A DNA stretch of 64,000 nt from Idiomarina sp. (GCA_020831965.1 JAFIFP010000010.1:52195-116194), one strand, 5' to 3'; shown: positions 9,599 to 19,498, numbered from the stretch's first letter. Numbers and translations are program-made. Notes: generated by a model not told the origin, from the sequence alone.

Positions 9599-11536
9599 TT
9601 AACTTGCGGGCGACTCATCGGGTTTATCTAACCCAAGCTTCGGCTCATCTTTATCTTTCGCCTTTTCCGCTTCGCCGCCAGAGCTTCCTGAGCTCTTTTT
9701 GTCATCTTTATCGTGCCAGCTCTCTGGCTCACGAACTTCACGACGCGCCATTAAATCGTCAATCTGCGCCGCATCAATGGTTTCATACTTCATCAATGCA
9801 TCTTTCATAGAGTGCAGAATGTCGATATTTTCTTCGAGTATGTTCTTCGCACGCTGGTAGTTGCGATCAATAACTTCGCGGATTTCTGCGTCAATCGCCC
9901 GCATTGTGTCATCCGACATCTGTTTATTTTGCGCAACCGAACGTCCTAAGAATACTTGGCCGTCATCTTCGGCATACAGCAACGGTCCCATTTTATCGGA
10001 CAGTCCCCATTGGGTCACCATCTTACGTGCGATCGCAGTCGCCCGTTCGATATCATTCGATGCGCCCGTGGTAACTTTTTCATCACCATAAATAATCTGT
10101 TCAGCCAAACGCCCACCGTACAAGCTTGACAGCATACTTTCTAAATGTTGCTTGCTATGGCTCCAGCGGTCTTGTTCAGGTAAGTACATGGTCACACCCA
10201 GCGCACGACCGCGCGGAATGATAGACACTTTGTACACTGGGTCATGATCAGGGACTAAGCGCCCAACAATGGCATGTCCTGCTTCATGATAAGCCGTCAT
10301 TTCTTTCTCAGACTCAGTCATGACCATCGACTTGCGCTCGGAACCCATCAAAATCTTATCTTTGGCTTTCTCAAACTCGGCCATAGAAACCATGCGACGA
10401 TTCTCGCGTGCTGCAAACAGCGCGGCTTCGTTCACCAAGTTAGCGAGATCCGCACCAGAGAAGCCAGGCGTACCACGAGCGATAAGTGCTGGCTCAACGT
10501 CGTCAGCAATTGGCACTTTGCGCATATGTACTTTCAAAATTTGTTCACGGCCACGAACATCTGGCAAACCAACAGTCACCTGACGGTCAAAGCGACCTGG
10601 ACGCAACAACGCTGGATCGAGTACGTCTGGGCGGTTGGTCGCGGCAATCACGATGATGCCCTCGTTCCCTTCAAAGCCGTCCATTTCTACAAGCATCTGG
10701 TTCAGTGTTTGCTCACGCTCATCATGTCCGCCACCTAAACCGGCGCCACGTTGGCGACCTACCGCGTCGATCTCATCGATAAAAATGATACAAGGTGCGG
10801 CTTTCTTCGCTTGCTCAAACATGTCACGCACGCGTGACGCACCAACACCCACAAACATTTCGACGAAGTCAGAGCCGGAAATCGTGTAGAAAGGTACTTT
10901 CGCTTCACCAGCAACTGCCTTCGCAAGCAATGTTTTACCGGTTCCCGGAGGACCAACCATCAGGACGCCCTTAGGAATACGACCACCCAGTCGTTGGAAT
11001 TTCGATGGGTCGCGTAAGAAGTCGACCAACTCAGCAACTTCTTCCTTCGCTTCTTCACAGCCAGCAACGTCCGCTAGCGTCGTTTTAACTTGGTCTTCAC
11101 CCATCAAGCGGGCCTTGCTTTTACCGAAGGACATCGCGCCTCGGCCACCGCCGCCCTGCATTTGACGCATGAAGAAAATCCACACGGCAATCAGGAGTAA
11201 CATGGGGAACCAGGAGATAAAGATGGTTCCTAACAGGCTACGCTGTTCAGGTTCGACATACTGAATTTGAACATTGCCTTGGCTGAGCAGTTCATTAAGT
11301 AGGTCTGGGTCTTGGGCAGGCATGACGCTGCGGAACTGGTCACCTGTCCGCATCGTACCTGTGATGGTTCTCTTCGATTCATTAATCGTGACTTCACGCA
11401 CATCGCCGCGGTTCACATACTGCACAAATTCTGAGTATGTGTACGAGCGGGCGTCACCACCACCTGTGTTAATTCCCTGGAACACGCTCATCAGGACGAC
11501 GGCGATAACCAACCAGAGAATAAGATTCTTAGCCAT
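9599..11536 (-). CDS. ftsH: ATP-dependent zinc metalloprotease FtsH
   Basis: Membrane-anchored AAA+ protease that degrades misfolded membrane proteins and short-lived regulators, in E. coli including sigma-32 and LpxC. It has 645 residues from the ATG at 11536. A GTG three codons upstream, with an AGAGGT site, is an alternative start. Two membrane helices (about 4-22 and 100-120) flank a periplasmic domain. Walker A GPPGTGKT is near residue 195, Walker B IIFIDEID follows, then the second region of homology [20 protein letters not shown]. The zinc site HEAGH is near residue 415. The C-terminal tail is charged and Gly/Ser-rich. It follows rlmE as in E. coli. Confidence 0.98.
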   Translation of the reverse strand: MAKNLILWLVIAVVLMSVFQGINTGGGDARSYTYSEFVQYVNRGDVREVTINESKRTITGTMRTGDQFRSVMPAQDPDLLNELLSQGNVQIQYVEPEQRSLLGTIFISWFPMLLLIAVWIFFMRQMQGGGGRGAMSFGKSKARLMGEDQVKTTLADVAGCEEAKEEVAELVDFLRDPSKFQRLGGRIPKGVLMVGPPGTGKTLLAKAVAGEAKVPFYTISGSDFVEMFVGVGASRVRDMFEQAKKAAPCIIFIDEIDAVGRQRGAGLGGGHDEREQTLNQMLVEMDGFEGNEGIIVIAATNRPDVLDPALLRPGRFDRQVTVGLPDVRGREQILKVHMRKVPIADDVEPALIARGTPGFSGADLANLVNEAALFAARENRRMVSMAEFEKAKDKILMGSERKSMVMTESEKEMTAYHEAGHAIVGRLVPDHDPVYKVSIIPRGRALGVTMYLPEQDRWSHSKQHLESMLSSLYGGRLAEQIIYGDEKVTTGASNDIERATAIARKMVTQWGLSDKMGPLLYAEDDGQVFLGRSVAQNKQMSDDTMRAIDAEIREVIDRNYQRAKNILEENIDILHSMKDALMKYETIDAAQIDDLMARREVREPESWHDKDDKKSSGSSGGEAEKAKDKDEPKLGLDKPDESPAS

Positions 11537-11583
11537 GTCGCTCACTGCTGTTACCTCTCACTACTTTGCTACCCTCAAGGGTA

Positions 11584-12213
11584 CTACACTTTATACCCGG
11601 TCGCTACCAAGTACACCTCGCGTGAACGGGCTCTAGACGAGTCCGGTTTGCGTACACGAACTTGCTTAAACGCACCTCGTACATCTTTCAGGAAGGGATC
11701 AAATCCTTCCCCTTGAAATACTTTGACGACAAAAACACCGTCAGGTTTCAATACTTGCCGACACATATCCAATGCCAACTCAACCAAATACATTGACCGA
11801 GGAATGTCGACGGCATCACTACCACTCATATTCGGCGCCATATCTGACAATACTACATCAACGTTGGGACCGCCGATTCGGTTCAATAACGCACCAAGAA
11901 CAGCTTCCTCGCGGAAGTCACCTTGTAAAAATTCGACTCCAGGCAACGGGTCCATTTCCAAGATATCGCAGGCGATAACCTCTCCGTCACCATCCTGCAG
12001 CGCGGCCACATATTGAGACCACCCTCCGGGAGCTGCACCGAGGTCAACTACAATCTGGCCCTTACGCAACACGCGGTCACGCTTCTGGATTTCTTCTAAC
12101 TTAAATACTGCCCGCGAACGAAAGCCTTGTTTCTGCGCCTTCAATACATAGGGATCATCGAAGTGTTCTTTTAGCCAGCGGCGACTACTTGCGCTACGCT
12201 TTTTTTGTGCCAT
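11584..12213 (-). CDS. rlmE: 23S rRNA 2'-O-methyltransferase RlmE (FtsJ/RrmJ)
   Basis: Methylates the 2'-OH of U2552 in 23S rRNA using S-adenosylmethionine, a late step of 50S assembly. The 209-residue product shows [19 protein letters not shown] at the N-terminus, the methyl-donor motif [15 protein letters not shown], the catalytic region [15 protein letters not shown] and [12 protein letters not shown] with the catalytic Lys. It is first in the rlmE-ftsH operon, 47 bp ahead of ftsH. A sigma-32-like promoter precedes it, and rlmE is a known heat-shock gene in E. coli. Confidence 0.98.
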   Translation of the reverse strand: MAQKKRSASSRRWLKEHFDDPYVLKAQKQGFRSRAVFKLEEIQKRDRVLRKGQIVVDLGAAPGGWSQYVAALQDGDGEVIACDILEMDPLPGVEFLQGDFREEAVLGALLNRIGGPNVDVVLSDMAPNMSGSDAVDIPRSMYLVELALDMCRQVLKPDGVFVVKVFQGEGFDPFLKDVRGAFKQVRVRKPDSSRARSREVYLVATGYKV

Positions 12214-12251
12214 TTTCCCTCTCTCGCCTCATCAGGCTGGCCCACATTCAT

Positions 12252-12280
12252 AGATGGCGGTAGAATACCCGAAATTCAAG
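12252..12280 (-). promoter_or_regulatory. sigma-32-like promoter for rlmE-ftsH
   Basis: On the minus strand CTTGAA (12275-12280) and CGCCATCT (12252-12259) are 15 bp apart. The -10 has one mismatch to CCCCATNT. It lies about 40 bp before the rlmE start codon. In E. coli the equivalent operon is heat-shock controlled. Confidence 0.6.
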
Positions 12281-12317
12281 GCCAAAGTCAGTCTGGCTGT
12301 GTAAGGAATAGGAAACA

Positions 12318-12614
12318 ATGCAACTAAGCACGAAACAAAAGCAATTTTTAAAATCGAAGGCTCACCCTCTGAAGCCTGTTGTACTCTTGGGTGCCAATGG
12401 ACTCACAGAAGGTGTTCTCGCGGAGATCGAGTTAGCGCTAGAGCATCATGAGTTAATTAAAGTGAAAGTACCGGGTGATGAGCGTGATATGCGCGTTGCC
12501 ATCAGCGATGCCATTATCCGTGAAACGAAAGCGGCATTAGTGCAAAGCATTGGTAAAACCTTGGTTCTATACCGCCCTGCGCAAGAACCAAAGATTCGCA
12601 TTCCACGCAGCTAG
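12318..12614 (+). CDS. yhbY: CRM-domain RNA-binding protein YhbY
   Basis: 98-residue single CRM domain protein associated with pre-50S ribosomal particles. The family pattern is clear: LSTKQKQFLKSKAHPLKPVV, the GANGLTEGVLAEIELALEHHELIKVK block, and the C-terminal IGKTLVLYRP. It is divergent from rlmE with a 104-bp gap, as in Pseudomonas and E. coli, and ends in a hairpin. Confidence 0.96.
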   Translation: MQLSTKQKQFLKSKAHPLKPVVLLGANGLTEGVLAEIELALEHHELIKVKVPGDERDMRVAISDAIIRETKAALVQSIGKTLVLYRPAQEPKIRIPRS

Positions 12615-12645
12615 CACTCCATCAGGAGTGCTATGCGCGCTTTTT
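12613..12645 (+). terminator. probable terminator of yhbY
   Basis: AGCACTCC-ATCA-GGAGTGCT is a perfect eight-pair hairpin overlapping the last bases of yhbY. A run of five T follows, but only after eight more bases, so termination may be weak. The convergent regulator gene ends 10 bp further on. Confidence 0.5.
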
Positions 12646-12654
12646 CTGGCGCAC

Positions 12655-13161
12655 TTAAAGCAAATCAGAATCCGCCCCCAGATGCTTTGCCAGAGTCGCT
12701 TGAGTTTCTGGTTGGCTAAACCACAATCCACCGTCTAATAACCATAAGTCGACTAGGAAGCGGACTAAGCCGTCCGTCTTCTCCACCTTATGCCGCGCCA
12801 TAAACGCGGTGACTTGCTGAGTCGCCTCAATTGCATCGGCCTTCGCAGCATCAGTTTTTCCATAAGACTGCGCCTCGCCCAACACCAGTTCACTTGGGAT
12901 CGCCAGCGGTTGTTGTGGCGAAAAAAACACGTCGAGAGAAATTCCTTTTTCGAGCAGAACTTCCACTAAAGCTTTGTATGGAATCGTGTCGCGGCGACGC
13001 CAATTTCCATAGCTTGACGGGCTTACACCCATCCAACGCATAATTCCGGCGACATTACGCTCGCCCGATATTTTCCCCAAACGCTCCATTAATGAAGCCA
13101 AGCTCATTTCGCCCTGCTTGACCTCGCTCGTAGCCTGTGATGTAGTTGCGTTTATCTTCAT
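12655..13161 (-). CDS. phage CI repressor-like helix-turn-helix regulator
   Basis: 168 residues from the ATG at 13161; a TTG at 13203 would add 14 unconserved residues. The N-terminal half matches the phage CI-repressor HTH family: SLASLMERLGKI, then RWMGVSPSSYGNWRRRDTIP and YKALVEVLLEKGISLDVFF. The C-terminal half (about residues 80-168) is a helical, unassigned segment and not the LexA-like Ser-Lys peptidase of classical CI proteins, so RecA-stimulated self-cleavage is unlikely. It is divergent from a Ner-like gene, with an array of TTGAA repeats over its start. No other phage gene is near, so a domesticated regulatory pair is the best reading. Confidence 0.75.
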   Translation of the reverse strand: MKINATTSQATSEVKQGEMSLASLMERLGKISGERNVAGIMRWMGVSPSSYGNWRRRDTIPYKALVEVLLEKGISLDVFFSPQQPLAIPSELVLGEAQSYGKTDAAKADAIEATQQVTAFMARHKVEKTDGLVRFLVDLWLLDGGLWFSQPETQATLAKHLGADSDLL

Positions 13162-13210
13162 TTGAATACTATTTATCTTCTTTTGAACTACTTTTGACCT
13201 CAACTTGAAC
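13151..13210. repeat. helically phased direct repeats, probable operators
   Basis: Four same-direction TTGAA/TTGAC cores start at 13162, 13183, 13194 and 13205. The spacings are 21, 11 and 11 bp, close to whole helical turns. The first two sit in a longer 21-bp direct repeat, each starting TTTATCTTC (13151 and 13172). The array covers the ATG and upstream region of the CI-like gene and lies just ahead of the Ner-like gene. It is therefore a likely binding array for one or both proteins. The stretch is much more A+T rich than its neighbours. Confidence 0.65.
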
Positions 13211-13281
13211 TAGCATGTAATTACAAAAATGAAAAAAATCAAATAAAGAAAGAACTTGCGCAGCTTGGATACGACTTTAGC

Positions 13282-13515
13282 ATGGTGGCTGAAGCACTCG
13301 GTAAGAGCCCTTCGATCATCACCAAAGTGGTCTCTAGGCAGGCGAAATCGCGTTTGGTTGCGGAAGCAATTGCGCGAATTCTGCAACGGGATGTCAAAGA
13401 CGTCTTTCCCGATGTACCTGAGTATCAACTCGCTCCAGTGGCAAGTGGCGAAGAACGCGACGCACGTGTAGAGGAGTTAAAAGCATTGTTGAAAACAAAT
13501 TCAGAGCAGAACTAA
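13282..13515 (+). CDS. Ner-like small DNA-binding protein
   Basis: 77 residues from the first ATG. The text AEALGKSPSIITKVVSRQAKSR, AEAIARILQRDVKDVFPDV resembles the Ner/SfsB family of phage Mu-type regulators. The same frame stays open upstream and encodes IKKELAQLGYDFS (from 13243), which looks like the missing first helix of the domain, yet no ATG, GTG or TTG precedes it. An ATG at 13229 followed by seven A is one base out of frame. The true start may therefore use ATA, a frameshift, or hide a one-base deletion. The gene is divergent from the CI-like regulator and ends at a good terminator. Confidence 0.65.
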   Translation: MVAEALGKSPSIITKVVSRQAKSRLVAEAIARILQRDVKDVFPDVPEYQLAPVASGEERDARVEELKALLKTNSEQN

Positions 13516-13538
13516 AACTTGGAATGAACCAGAAGAGT

Positions 13539-13571
13539 CACCTGACCCGCGCATGCGAGTCAGGTGTTTTT
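13539..13571 (+). terminator. terminator between the Ner-like gene and greA
   Basis: CACCTGAC and GTCAGGTG form an eight-pair stem around a 12-base loop, followed by TTTTT. It lies 24 bp after the Ner-like stop and nine bases before the greA stop, so it may serve both converging genes. Confidence 0.85.
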
Positions 13572-13579
13572 ATTGCAGA

Positions 13580-14056
13580 TTATTTATGAACCACGTTGAC
13601 GACTTCATACTCCACGTCACCGCTTGGCGTACCGACAATCGCTACATCGTCGACACTTTTACCGATGAGCGCACGCGCAATCGGTGAATTCACAGAGATC
13701 AGATTTTTCTTAATATCCGCTTCATCGTCGCCGACAATAGTGTAAGTCACTTCTTCTTCGATTTTCGTGTTGAACACCGTCACTGTGGCGCCAAAAATAA
13801 CTCGGCCAGTCTCTGGCAATTTGGTCACGTCAATCACCTGAGCATTCGACAGCTTCGCTTCGATCTCCTGAATTCGCCCTTCACAGAAACTCTGCTGTTC
13901 CCGCGCAGCATGATATTCAGCATTCTCTTTAAGATCGCCGTGTTCACGCGCATCTGCGATGGCCTGAATAATCTTTGGCCGTTCTTCGCTTTTCAGGCGC
14001 TTCAGTTCTTCTCTTAAAGCTTCTGCGCCAGCTACCGTCATTGGAATTTGATTCAT
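13580..14056 (-). CDS. greA: transcript cleavage factor GreA
   Basis: Rescues backtracked RNA polymerase by stimulating cleavage of the transcript 3' end. The 158-residue product is the usual length. An N-terminal coiled coil ([22 protein letters not shown]) carries the acidic tip [19 protein letters not shown] (about residues 35-55). The C-terminal globular domain includes [14 protein letters not shown] and [10 protein letters not shown]. Its start overlaps the carB stop by four bases, so it is translationally coupled to carB. A carA-carB-greA operon is known in Pseudomonas aeruginosa. Confidence 0.98.
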   Translation of the reverse strand: MNQIPMTVAGAEALREELKRLKSEERPKIIQAIADAREHGDLKENAEYHAAREQQSFCEGRIQEIEAKLSNAQVIDVTKLPETGRVIFGATVTVFNTKIEEEVTYTIVGDDEADIKKNLISVNSPIARALIGKSVDDVAIVGTPSGDVEYEVVNVVHK

Positions 14057-17000
14057 GCTTCCTTCACTCGTTTGTGTAGGTCCTGTACCGAGCTCACTCG
14101 CGCTCGGTCATCAACCGTGTGTGCTTTTACTGTGGCAAAACCTGCATTTAATGTGATGGTATAGATCACATTATTCAAGAGTGCTTCACGACGAATGTAT
14201 ACCGAGTCCGTAATCGCTTGGCGACCTTCGACCGTGTTTACAATATAGCTATATTCGCCGTTTTTAATGGCGTCTACAATGTTTGGACGACCTTCTTGCA
14301 GTTTATTAACCACTGTACACTGAATTCCGGCATCTTTCAGGGCCGCCGCCGTACCGCGCGTCGCTTCAACAGTAAAGCCAAGTGAAATTAACCCACGCGC
14401 AAGTTCAACGACTCGGCGCTTATCTCCTGGACGCACCGACAACAAGGCTTTGCCTTTACGCGGTAACGCTTGCCCGCAACCCAAGTTAGCTTTGGCATAG
14501 GCTTCTTCGAAACTTTCACCCACGCCCATCACTTCACCCGTCGAGCGCATTTCAGGGCCACGAATTGGGTCTACCCCTTGGAATTTCGCGAAAGGCACCA
14601 CAACTTCTTTCACCGAGTAATAAGGTGGAATCACTTCCTTGGTATAGCCTTGCTTCTTCAATGACTGCCCTGCCATTACTCGCGCCGCAACTTTAGCCAA
14701 AGGAACACCTGTTGCTTTTGATACGAATGGCACTGTACGCGCAGCCCGCGGATTCACTTCAATCAGATAAATCTCATTGTCTTGAATCGCAAACTGGGTG
14801 TTCATTAGGCCGCGAACATTTAATTCAAATGCCAATTTACGCACTTGTTCCCGTAATTGGCTCTGAATCACGTCGCTCAGTGAGTACGGAGGCAAACTAC
14901 AAGCAGAATCACCTGAGTGAACACCCGCTTGCTCAATGTGCTGCATAATGCCACCGATAAACACATCTTCACCGTCACAAATGGCATCAATATCAACTTC
15001 AATCGCATCGTCCAAGAAACGGTCCAGCAGTACCGGCGCGTCGTTGGATACTTTTACCGCTTCGGTAAGATAACGACGCAAGTCTTGCTCGTCATAAACA
15101 ATTTCCATGGCACGGCCACCCAAGACATAAGACGGACGAACCACCAATGGATAACCAATGCGACGCGACTCGTTCATGGCCTGGTCGAAATTGGTCACTG
15201 TCGCGTTCTCAGGCTGCTTCAGACCCAAGCGCACCACTGCATTCTGGAAGCGCTCACGGTCTTCAGCGCGGTCAATCGCGTCAGGTGAGGTACCAATAAT
15301 TGGCACGCCATTCGCTTCAAGCGCACGCGCAAGTTTCAAAGGTGTTTGGCCACCATACTGCACAATGACACCCTTCGGCTGCTCAATGCGTACGATCTCA
15401 AGAACATCTTCGAGCGTAATCGATTCAAAATAGAGGCGATCCGAAGTGTCGTAATCTGTTGAAACCGTTTCCGGGTTACAGTTCACCATAATGGTTTCGT
15501 AACCGTCTTCACGCATTGCTAAAGCCGCATGAACACAGCAATAGTCGAACTCAATTCCTTGCCCAATCCGGTTCGGCCCACCGCCAATAACCATGATTTT
15601 CTCACGGTCAGACGGCCGCGACTCGCACTCTTCGTCATAAGTGGAGTACATGTAAGCCGTTTCTGATGAGAATTCTGCAGCACAAGTATCGACCCGCTTA
15701 TACACCGGGAACACACTGTACTTTTCACGCAGTTTGCGAATTTCCTGTTCGCCGACATCTAGAATTGAAGCCAAACGCTGGTCCGAGAAACCTTTCCGCT
15801 TCAGTAAGCGCAACGCATGTTCATCTAAACCGGTGAGTCCGAGTTCACTCACTTCATCCTCAAGCTTCACGAGCTCTTCGATTTGTACCAAGAACCACGG
15901 ATCCACTTTGGTTAAACCGTAGACTTCGTCCACTGACATGCCGATCCGGAAAGCATCAGCAATGTACCAAATGCGCTCGGCACCTGGCTCTTTCAACTCC
16001 CGGATAATCTTCGCGCGGGCCGCATCAGCGTCATCCGTTTCAATCATGGAATCGAAGCCTGATGAACCTAGCTCCAAACCGCGTAGTGCTTTTTGTACCG
16101 ACTCTTGGAAATTACGGCCAATCGCCATCACTTCGCCGACCGACTTCATTTGCGTCGTTAAGCGATCGTTTGCGCCGGCAAACTTTTCGAAATTAAAGCG
16201 TGGAATTTTAGTGACCACGTAATCAATAGCAGGCTCGAACGATGCTGGTGTCACGCCGCCAGTAATCTCGTTCTCTAATTCATCAAGGGTGTAACCCACG
16301 GCTAACTTTGCTGCCACTTTAGCAATTGGGAAGCCAGTTGCCTTCGATGCTAAGGCTGAAGACCGGCTCACCCGCGGGTTCATCTCAATAATGACCATGC
16401 GGCCGGTATCAGGACAGATACCAAACTGAACGTTTGAACCGCCGGTTTCTACGCCGATTTCACGCAGGACTGCCATCGAGGCGTCACGCATGATTTGATA
16501 TTCTTTGTCCGACAACGTTTGCGACGGCGCGACGGTGATAGAGTCGCCCGTATGAATTCCCATCGCATCGAAGTTCTCAATGGCACAGACGATGATGCAG
16601 TTGTCGTTTTTATCACGCACGACTTCCATCTCGTACTCTTTCCAACCGATCAGGGATTCATCAATCAACAACTCATTGTTTCTTGATAACGCCAAGCCTC
16701 GACGGCAAATCTCTTCGAACTCTTCGCGGTTATATGCAATACCACCGCCACTACCACCCATAGTAAAGGACGGTCGAATAATACAGGGGAAGCCCACGCG
16801 GTCGAGTACATCAAATGCCTCTTCCATACTGTGTGCCATTTCTGCAACCGGTGTTTCCAAACCGATAGACTTCATCGCTTTGTCGAAACGGTCTCGGTCT
16901 TCCGCTTTGTCGATGGCGTCTGCGGTCGCACCGATCATTTCAACATTGTACTTTTCAAGCACACCGCGCTGATCAAGTTCAAGCGCACAGTTCAATGCGG

Positions 17001-17280
17001 TTTGCCCACCCATGGTTGGCAAAATGGCGTCGGGGCGTTCAATTGAAATGATTTTCTCAACCACTTCCCAATGAATGGGTTCAATGTAAGTGGCATCCGC
17101 CATTTCTGGATCGGTCATGATTGTGGCCGGATTCGAGTTTACCAGGATAACCCGGTACCCCTCTTCCCGTAGGGCTTTACATGCCTGTGCACCCGAGTAA
17201 TCAAATTCGCAGGCTTGGCCAATCACGATAGGGCCAGCGCCGATGATCAGAATGCTTTTTATGTCTGTACGTTTTGGCAT
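14053..17280 (-). CDS. carB: carbamoyl phosphate synthase large subunit
   Basis: Makes carbamoyl phosphate from bicarbonate, ammonia released by CarA, and two ATP, feeding pyrimidine and arginine synthesis. It has 1075 residues (E. coli 1073). Two homologous ATP-grasp halves are visible. The first starts [29 protein letters not shown] with [13 protein letters not shown]; the second starts [20 protein letters not shown] with [13 protein letters not shown]. The C-terminal allosteric domain (about 940-1075) contains [16 protein letters not shown] and [15 protein letters not shown]. It starts 18 bp after carA. Confidence 0.99.
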   Translation of the reverse strand: MPKRTDIKSILIIGAGPIVIGQACEFDYSGAQACKALREEGYRVILVNSNPATIMTDPEMADATYIEPIHWEVVEKIISIERPDAILPTMGGQTALNCALELDQRGVLEKYNVEMIGATADAIDKAEDRDRFDKAMKSIGLETPVAEMAHSMEEAFDVLDRVGFPCIIRPSFTMGGSGGGIAYNREEFEEICRRGLALSRNNELLIDESLIGWKEYEMEVVRDKNDNCIIVCAIENFDAMGIHTGDSITVAPSQTLSDKEYQIMRDASMAVLREIGVETGGSNVQFGICPDTGRMVIIEMNPRVSRSSALASKATGFPIAKVAAKLAVGYTLDELENEITGGVTPASFEPAIDYVVTKIPRFNFEKFAGANDRLTTQMKSVGEVMAIGRNFQESVQKALRGLELGSSGFDSMIETDDADAARAKIIRELKEPGAERIWYIADAFRIGMSVDEVYGLTKVDPWFLVQIEELVKLEDEVSELGLTGLDEHALRLLKRKGFSDQRLASILDVGEQEIRKLREKYSVFPVYKRVDTCAAEFSSETAYMYSTYDEECESRPSDREKIMVIGGGPNRIGQGIEFDYCCVHAALAMREDGYETIMVNCNPETVSTDYDTSDRLYFESITLEDVLEIVRIEQPKGVIVQYGGQTPLKLARALEANGVPIIGTSPDAIDRAEDRERFQNAVVRLGLKQPENATVTNFDQAMNESRRIGYPLVVRPSYVLGGRAMEIVYDEQDLRRYLTEAVKVSNDAPVLLDRFLDDAIEVDIDAICDGEDVFIGGIMQHIEQAGVHSGDSACSLPPYSLSDVIQSQLREQVRKLAFELNVRGLMNTQFAIQDNEIYLIEVNPRAARTVPFVSKATGVPLAKVAARVMAGQSLKKQGYTKEVIPPYYSVKEVVVPFAKFQGVDPIRGPEMRSTGEVMGVGESFEEAYAKANLGCGQALPRKGKALLSVRPGDKRRVVELARGLISLGFTVEATRGTAAALKDAGIQCTVVNKLQEGRPNIVDAIKNGEYSYIVNTVEGRQAITDSVYIRREALLNNVIYTITLNAGFATVKAHTVDDRARVSSVQDLHKRVKEA

Positions 17281-17298
17281 AGTGAGCTCAGATCCTTT

Positions 17299-18471
17299 CT
17301 AACTGGCTTGGGTGGTCGCATGAGTGCGCATAAGGTCGATAAAGTGGTCAAACAGGTTTGCTGCATCATGAGGACCAGGACTCGCTTCTGGGTGCCCCTG
17401 GAAACCAAATGCAGGCTTGTCCGTCCGATGAATTCCTTGCAGAGAACCATCGAAAAGCGACTTGTGAGTTGCCTTTAAATGTTTCGGCAAGGTTCGCTCG
17501 TCCACTGCAAAGCCATGGTTTTGACTGGTAATCATGACCGTGCCTTTTTCAATATCGAGCACTGGATGGTTAGCACCATGATGACCAAATTTCATCTTGC
17601 TCGTCTTAGCGCCAGACGCGAGTGCTAGCAGCTGATGGCCTAAACAAATCCCGAAGGTTGGAATATCTTTGTCTAAGAAGGTCTTGATGGCCTTAATGGC
17701 ATAGGTGCAAGGTTCTGGATCACCCGGACCATTCGAGAGAAACACGCCATCGGGGTTCATCGCTAGTACCTCTTTCGCTGAGGTTTCCGCCGGAACAACA
17801 GTGACCCGGCAACCGCGGTCTGCCAACATACGCAGAATATTAATTTTGACCCCAAAATCGTAAGCGACCACATGGAAAGACGTATCTTGCTGAGACGAAA
17901 ACCCATGTCCCAACTGCCATGTACCCTCAGTCCAAGGGTATTTAGACTCACAGGTCGCTACTTTGGCTAAATCTAAACCAGCTAACCCACCGAAACCTTT
18001 CGCCGCGGCAAGCGCTTCTTCAATCGGCGCTTTCGCGTCGGCGGCATAAGTCATAATACAGCCGCTCTGTGCTCCAGTATCCCGCAAACGGTTCGTCAAG
18101 CGACGCGTGTCAATGTCTGCAATACCTACCACATTATTCTCGGCCAGATAATCCGGGAGTGACTGGGTATTGCGGAAATTGCTTGGAATTAACGAGCAAT
18201 CTCGAATGACCAAACCTTTGGCCCAAACGCTGTTAGATTCTGCGTCTTCTGGAGTTGTGCCGTAATTACCAATGTGGGGATAAGTGAGAGTAACAATTTG
18301 TTCTGCGTAAGAGGGGTCAGTCAAAATTTCTTGATAGCCTGTCATGGCTGTATTGAATACCACTTCACCGACAGTCTGTCCGTCAGCGCCAATAGCGCGT
18401 CCGTGAAAAACAGTACCGTCAGCGAGGACCAAAATAGCTTTGCGTGCAGTCTTGCTCGCTTTAATGCTCAA
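17299..18471 (-). CDS. carA: carbamoyl phosphate synthase small subunit (glutaminase)
   Basis: Hydrolyses glutamine and passes ammonia to CarB. I place the start at a TTG (18471) with GGAGG five bases ahead, giving 390 residues that begin [19 protein letters not shown], where homology begins. The ATG-led extension to 18513 would run through the attenuator T-tract. Features are [18 protein letters not shown] in the N-terminal domain, the nucleophile Cys in [13 protein letters not shown], and the His/Glu pair in [11 protein letters not shown]. Non-ATG starts are known for carA in other gammaproteobacteria. It lies behind a leader peptide and terminator-like hairpin. Confidence 0.97.
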   Translation of the reverse strand: MSIKASKTARKAILVLADGTVFHGRAIGADGQTVGEVVFNTAMTGYQEILTDPSYAEQIVTLTYPHIGNYGTTPEDAESNSVWAKGLVIRDCSLIPSNFRNTQSLPDYLAENNVVGIADIDTRRLTNRLRDTGAQSGCIMTYAADAKAPIEEALAAAKGFGGLAGLDLAKVATCESKYPWTEGTWQLGHGFSSQQDTSFHVVAYDFGVKINILRMLADRGCRVTVVPAETSAKEVLAMNPDGVFLSNGPGDPEPCTYAIKAIKTFLDKDIPTFGICLGHQLLALASGAKTSKMKFGHHGANHPVLDIEKGTVMITSQNHGFAVDERTLPKHLKATHKSLFDGSLQGIHRTDKPAFGFQGHPEASPGPHDAANLFDHFIDLMRTHATTQAS

Positions 18472-18487
18472 GGGAACCTCCGAACAT

Positions 18488-18520
18488 AAAAAAACGGGCA
18501 AGCATGCTTCCACTTCCCCG
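18488..18520 (-). terminator. carA leader attenuator hairpin
   Basis: On the minus strand CGGGGAAG pairs with CTTGCCCG (one internal G-G mismatch) around a ten-base loop capped by a small palindrome, GGAAGCATGCTT. Seven T follow. It starts two bases after the stop codon of the short leader frame and ends just before the carA ribosome binding site. A ribosome at the end of the leader frame would cover the 5' arm. Confidence 0.65.
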
Positions 18521-18522
18521 CT

Positions 18523-18564
18523 TTACACCGTATCTGGCACAACCTTAAGAGCCTGCATTTGCAT
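18523..18564 (-). CDS. candidate carA leader peptide
   Basis: A 13-codon frame reading MQMQALKVVPDTV and ending in TAA. AGGAG lies three bases before the first ATG and nine before the second, so either can be the start. The frame lies between dapB and carA and stops two bases before the attenuator stem. It has no run of Arg codons. That arrangement fits attenuation by coupling of ribosome and polymerase, as described for pyrimidine control of carAB in Pseudomonas, better than amino-acid starvation sensing. Confidence 0.5.
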   Translation of the reverse strand: MQMQALKVVPDTV

Positions 18565-18587
18565 GAGCTCCTGCGTCCACTCCGAAG

Positions 18588-18618
18588 ATTGTACAGTGAG
18601 CTTGCCGGCGTTCGGCAA
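18588..18618 (-). promoter_or_regulatory. candidate carA promoter
   Basis: A good -10 TACAAT (18588-18593) has TTGCCG (18613-18618) upstream at a long 19-bp spacing. The TTGCCG also forms a hairpin with CGGCAA. Transcription from here would start just before the leader peptide. The spacing makes this uncertain. Confidence 0.35.
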
Positions 18619-18645
18619 ATTGCTCGTATTCTACGAGAATTGACC

Positions 18646-19458
18646 TTAAAGGTCTACCCCAAGCACGTCCCTCATCTGATAAAAACCCGGTTGTTTTTGA
18701 GCCAACCAACAGGCCGCGCGCGCAGCCCCTTCTGCAAAGGTACTGCGTGATGAAACCCGATGCGTTAATTCAAGCCGTTCACCACCAGTGACTAAGAACA
18801 CCGTATGCTCTCCAACAATATCGCCAGCCCGAATGGTGGCAAATCCAATGCTGCCTTCAGTGTGCAAATGACCCGGTGCATTGCGGTTAAGTGCAGCAAC
18901 CTGATCCAATTGTTGACCACGCCCGCGCGCCGCGGCTTCACCAAGCGCTAAGGCAGTGCCTGAGGGTGCATCCTTCTTCGCTGTGTGATGCGCTTCGAGA
19001 ATTTCGATGTCTGCGGCAATACCTAGAGCCCGTGCCGACTGCTCCACAAGCAATTGTAATAGGTTGATGCCCATACTGGTATTGGCCGCATGCAGCATCG
19101 CCACGGTTTGACTGGAATGCTCAATCAACTGAAGTTGTTCAGTGCTTAATCCGGTTGTACAGATCACCGCCGGCACGGACATGTCTTGATAAGCTTGCAA
19201 GCGCGCTTCAATACCTTCGGGAAGCGCGAAATCAATCACCACATCCGCCTGCGTTAACACCGACAAGTCTGCTGTGAAACTTAGATCAAGCCCATCCACT
19301 CCCGCAGCTAAGCCGACGTTGGTGCTAAGATGCGCAGAGTCAGGACGCACTAATGCAGCCACCAGCGCTAGATTTTGCTTTACCAAGGCTCGCACAACTT
19401 CACGCCCCATTCGGCCCGACGCTCCAACAATGGCTACCGCAATCGATTGATTATTCAC
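18646..19458 (-). CDS. dapB: 4-hydroxy-tetrahydrodipicolinate reductase
   Basis: Reduces hydroxy-tetrahydrodipicolinate with NAD(P)H in lysine and diaminopimelate synthesis. It is 270 residues. The nucleotide-binding loop VAIVGASGRMGREVVRAL starts at about residue 8. The catalytic His/Lys region is EILEAHHTAKKDAPSGTAL (about 150-170). FVTGGERLELTHRVSSR lies near the C-terminus. It is followed by the carA leader and preceded by a symporter gene 40 bp upstream. In Pseudomonas dapB directly follows dnaJ. Confidence 0.98.
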   Translation of the reverse strand: MNNQSIAVAIVGASGRMGREVVRALVKQNLALVAALVRPDSAHLSTNVGLAAGVDGLDLSFTADLSVLTQADVVIDFALPEGIEARLQAYQDMSVPAVICTTGLSTEQLQLIEHSSQTVAMLHAANTSMGINLLQLLVEQSARALGIAADIEILEAHHTAKKDAPSGTALALGEAAARGRGQQLDQVAALNRNAPGHLHTEGSIGFATIRAGDIVGEHTVFLVTGGERLELTHRVSSRSTFAEGAARAACWLAQKQPGFYQMRDVLGVDL

Positions 19459-19498
19459 TCGCTCAAATCCCTAAATAAAATTCCTAACCTGAAATATA

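Noticed and set aside
10274..10738. 154-codon plus-strand frame opposite ftsH
   Set aside because: Antisense to the highly conserved AAA+ and protease region; no family resemblance or start signals.
18472..18513. ATG-led extension of carA
   Set aside because: It would read through the attenuator T-tract and adds unconserved residues; the TTG at 18471 has an ideal ribosome binding site.
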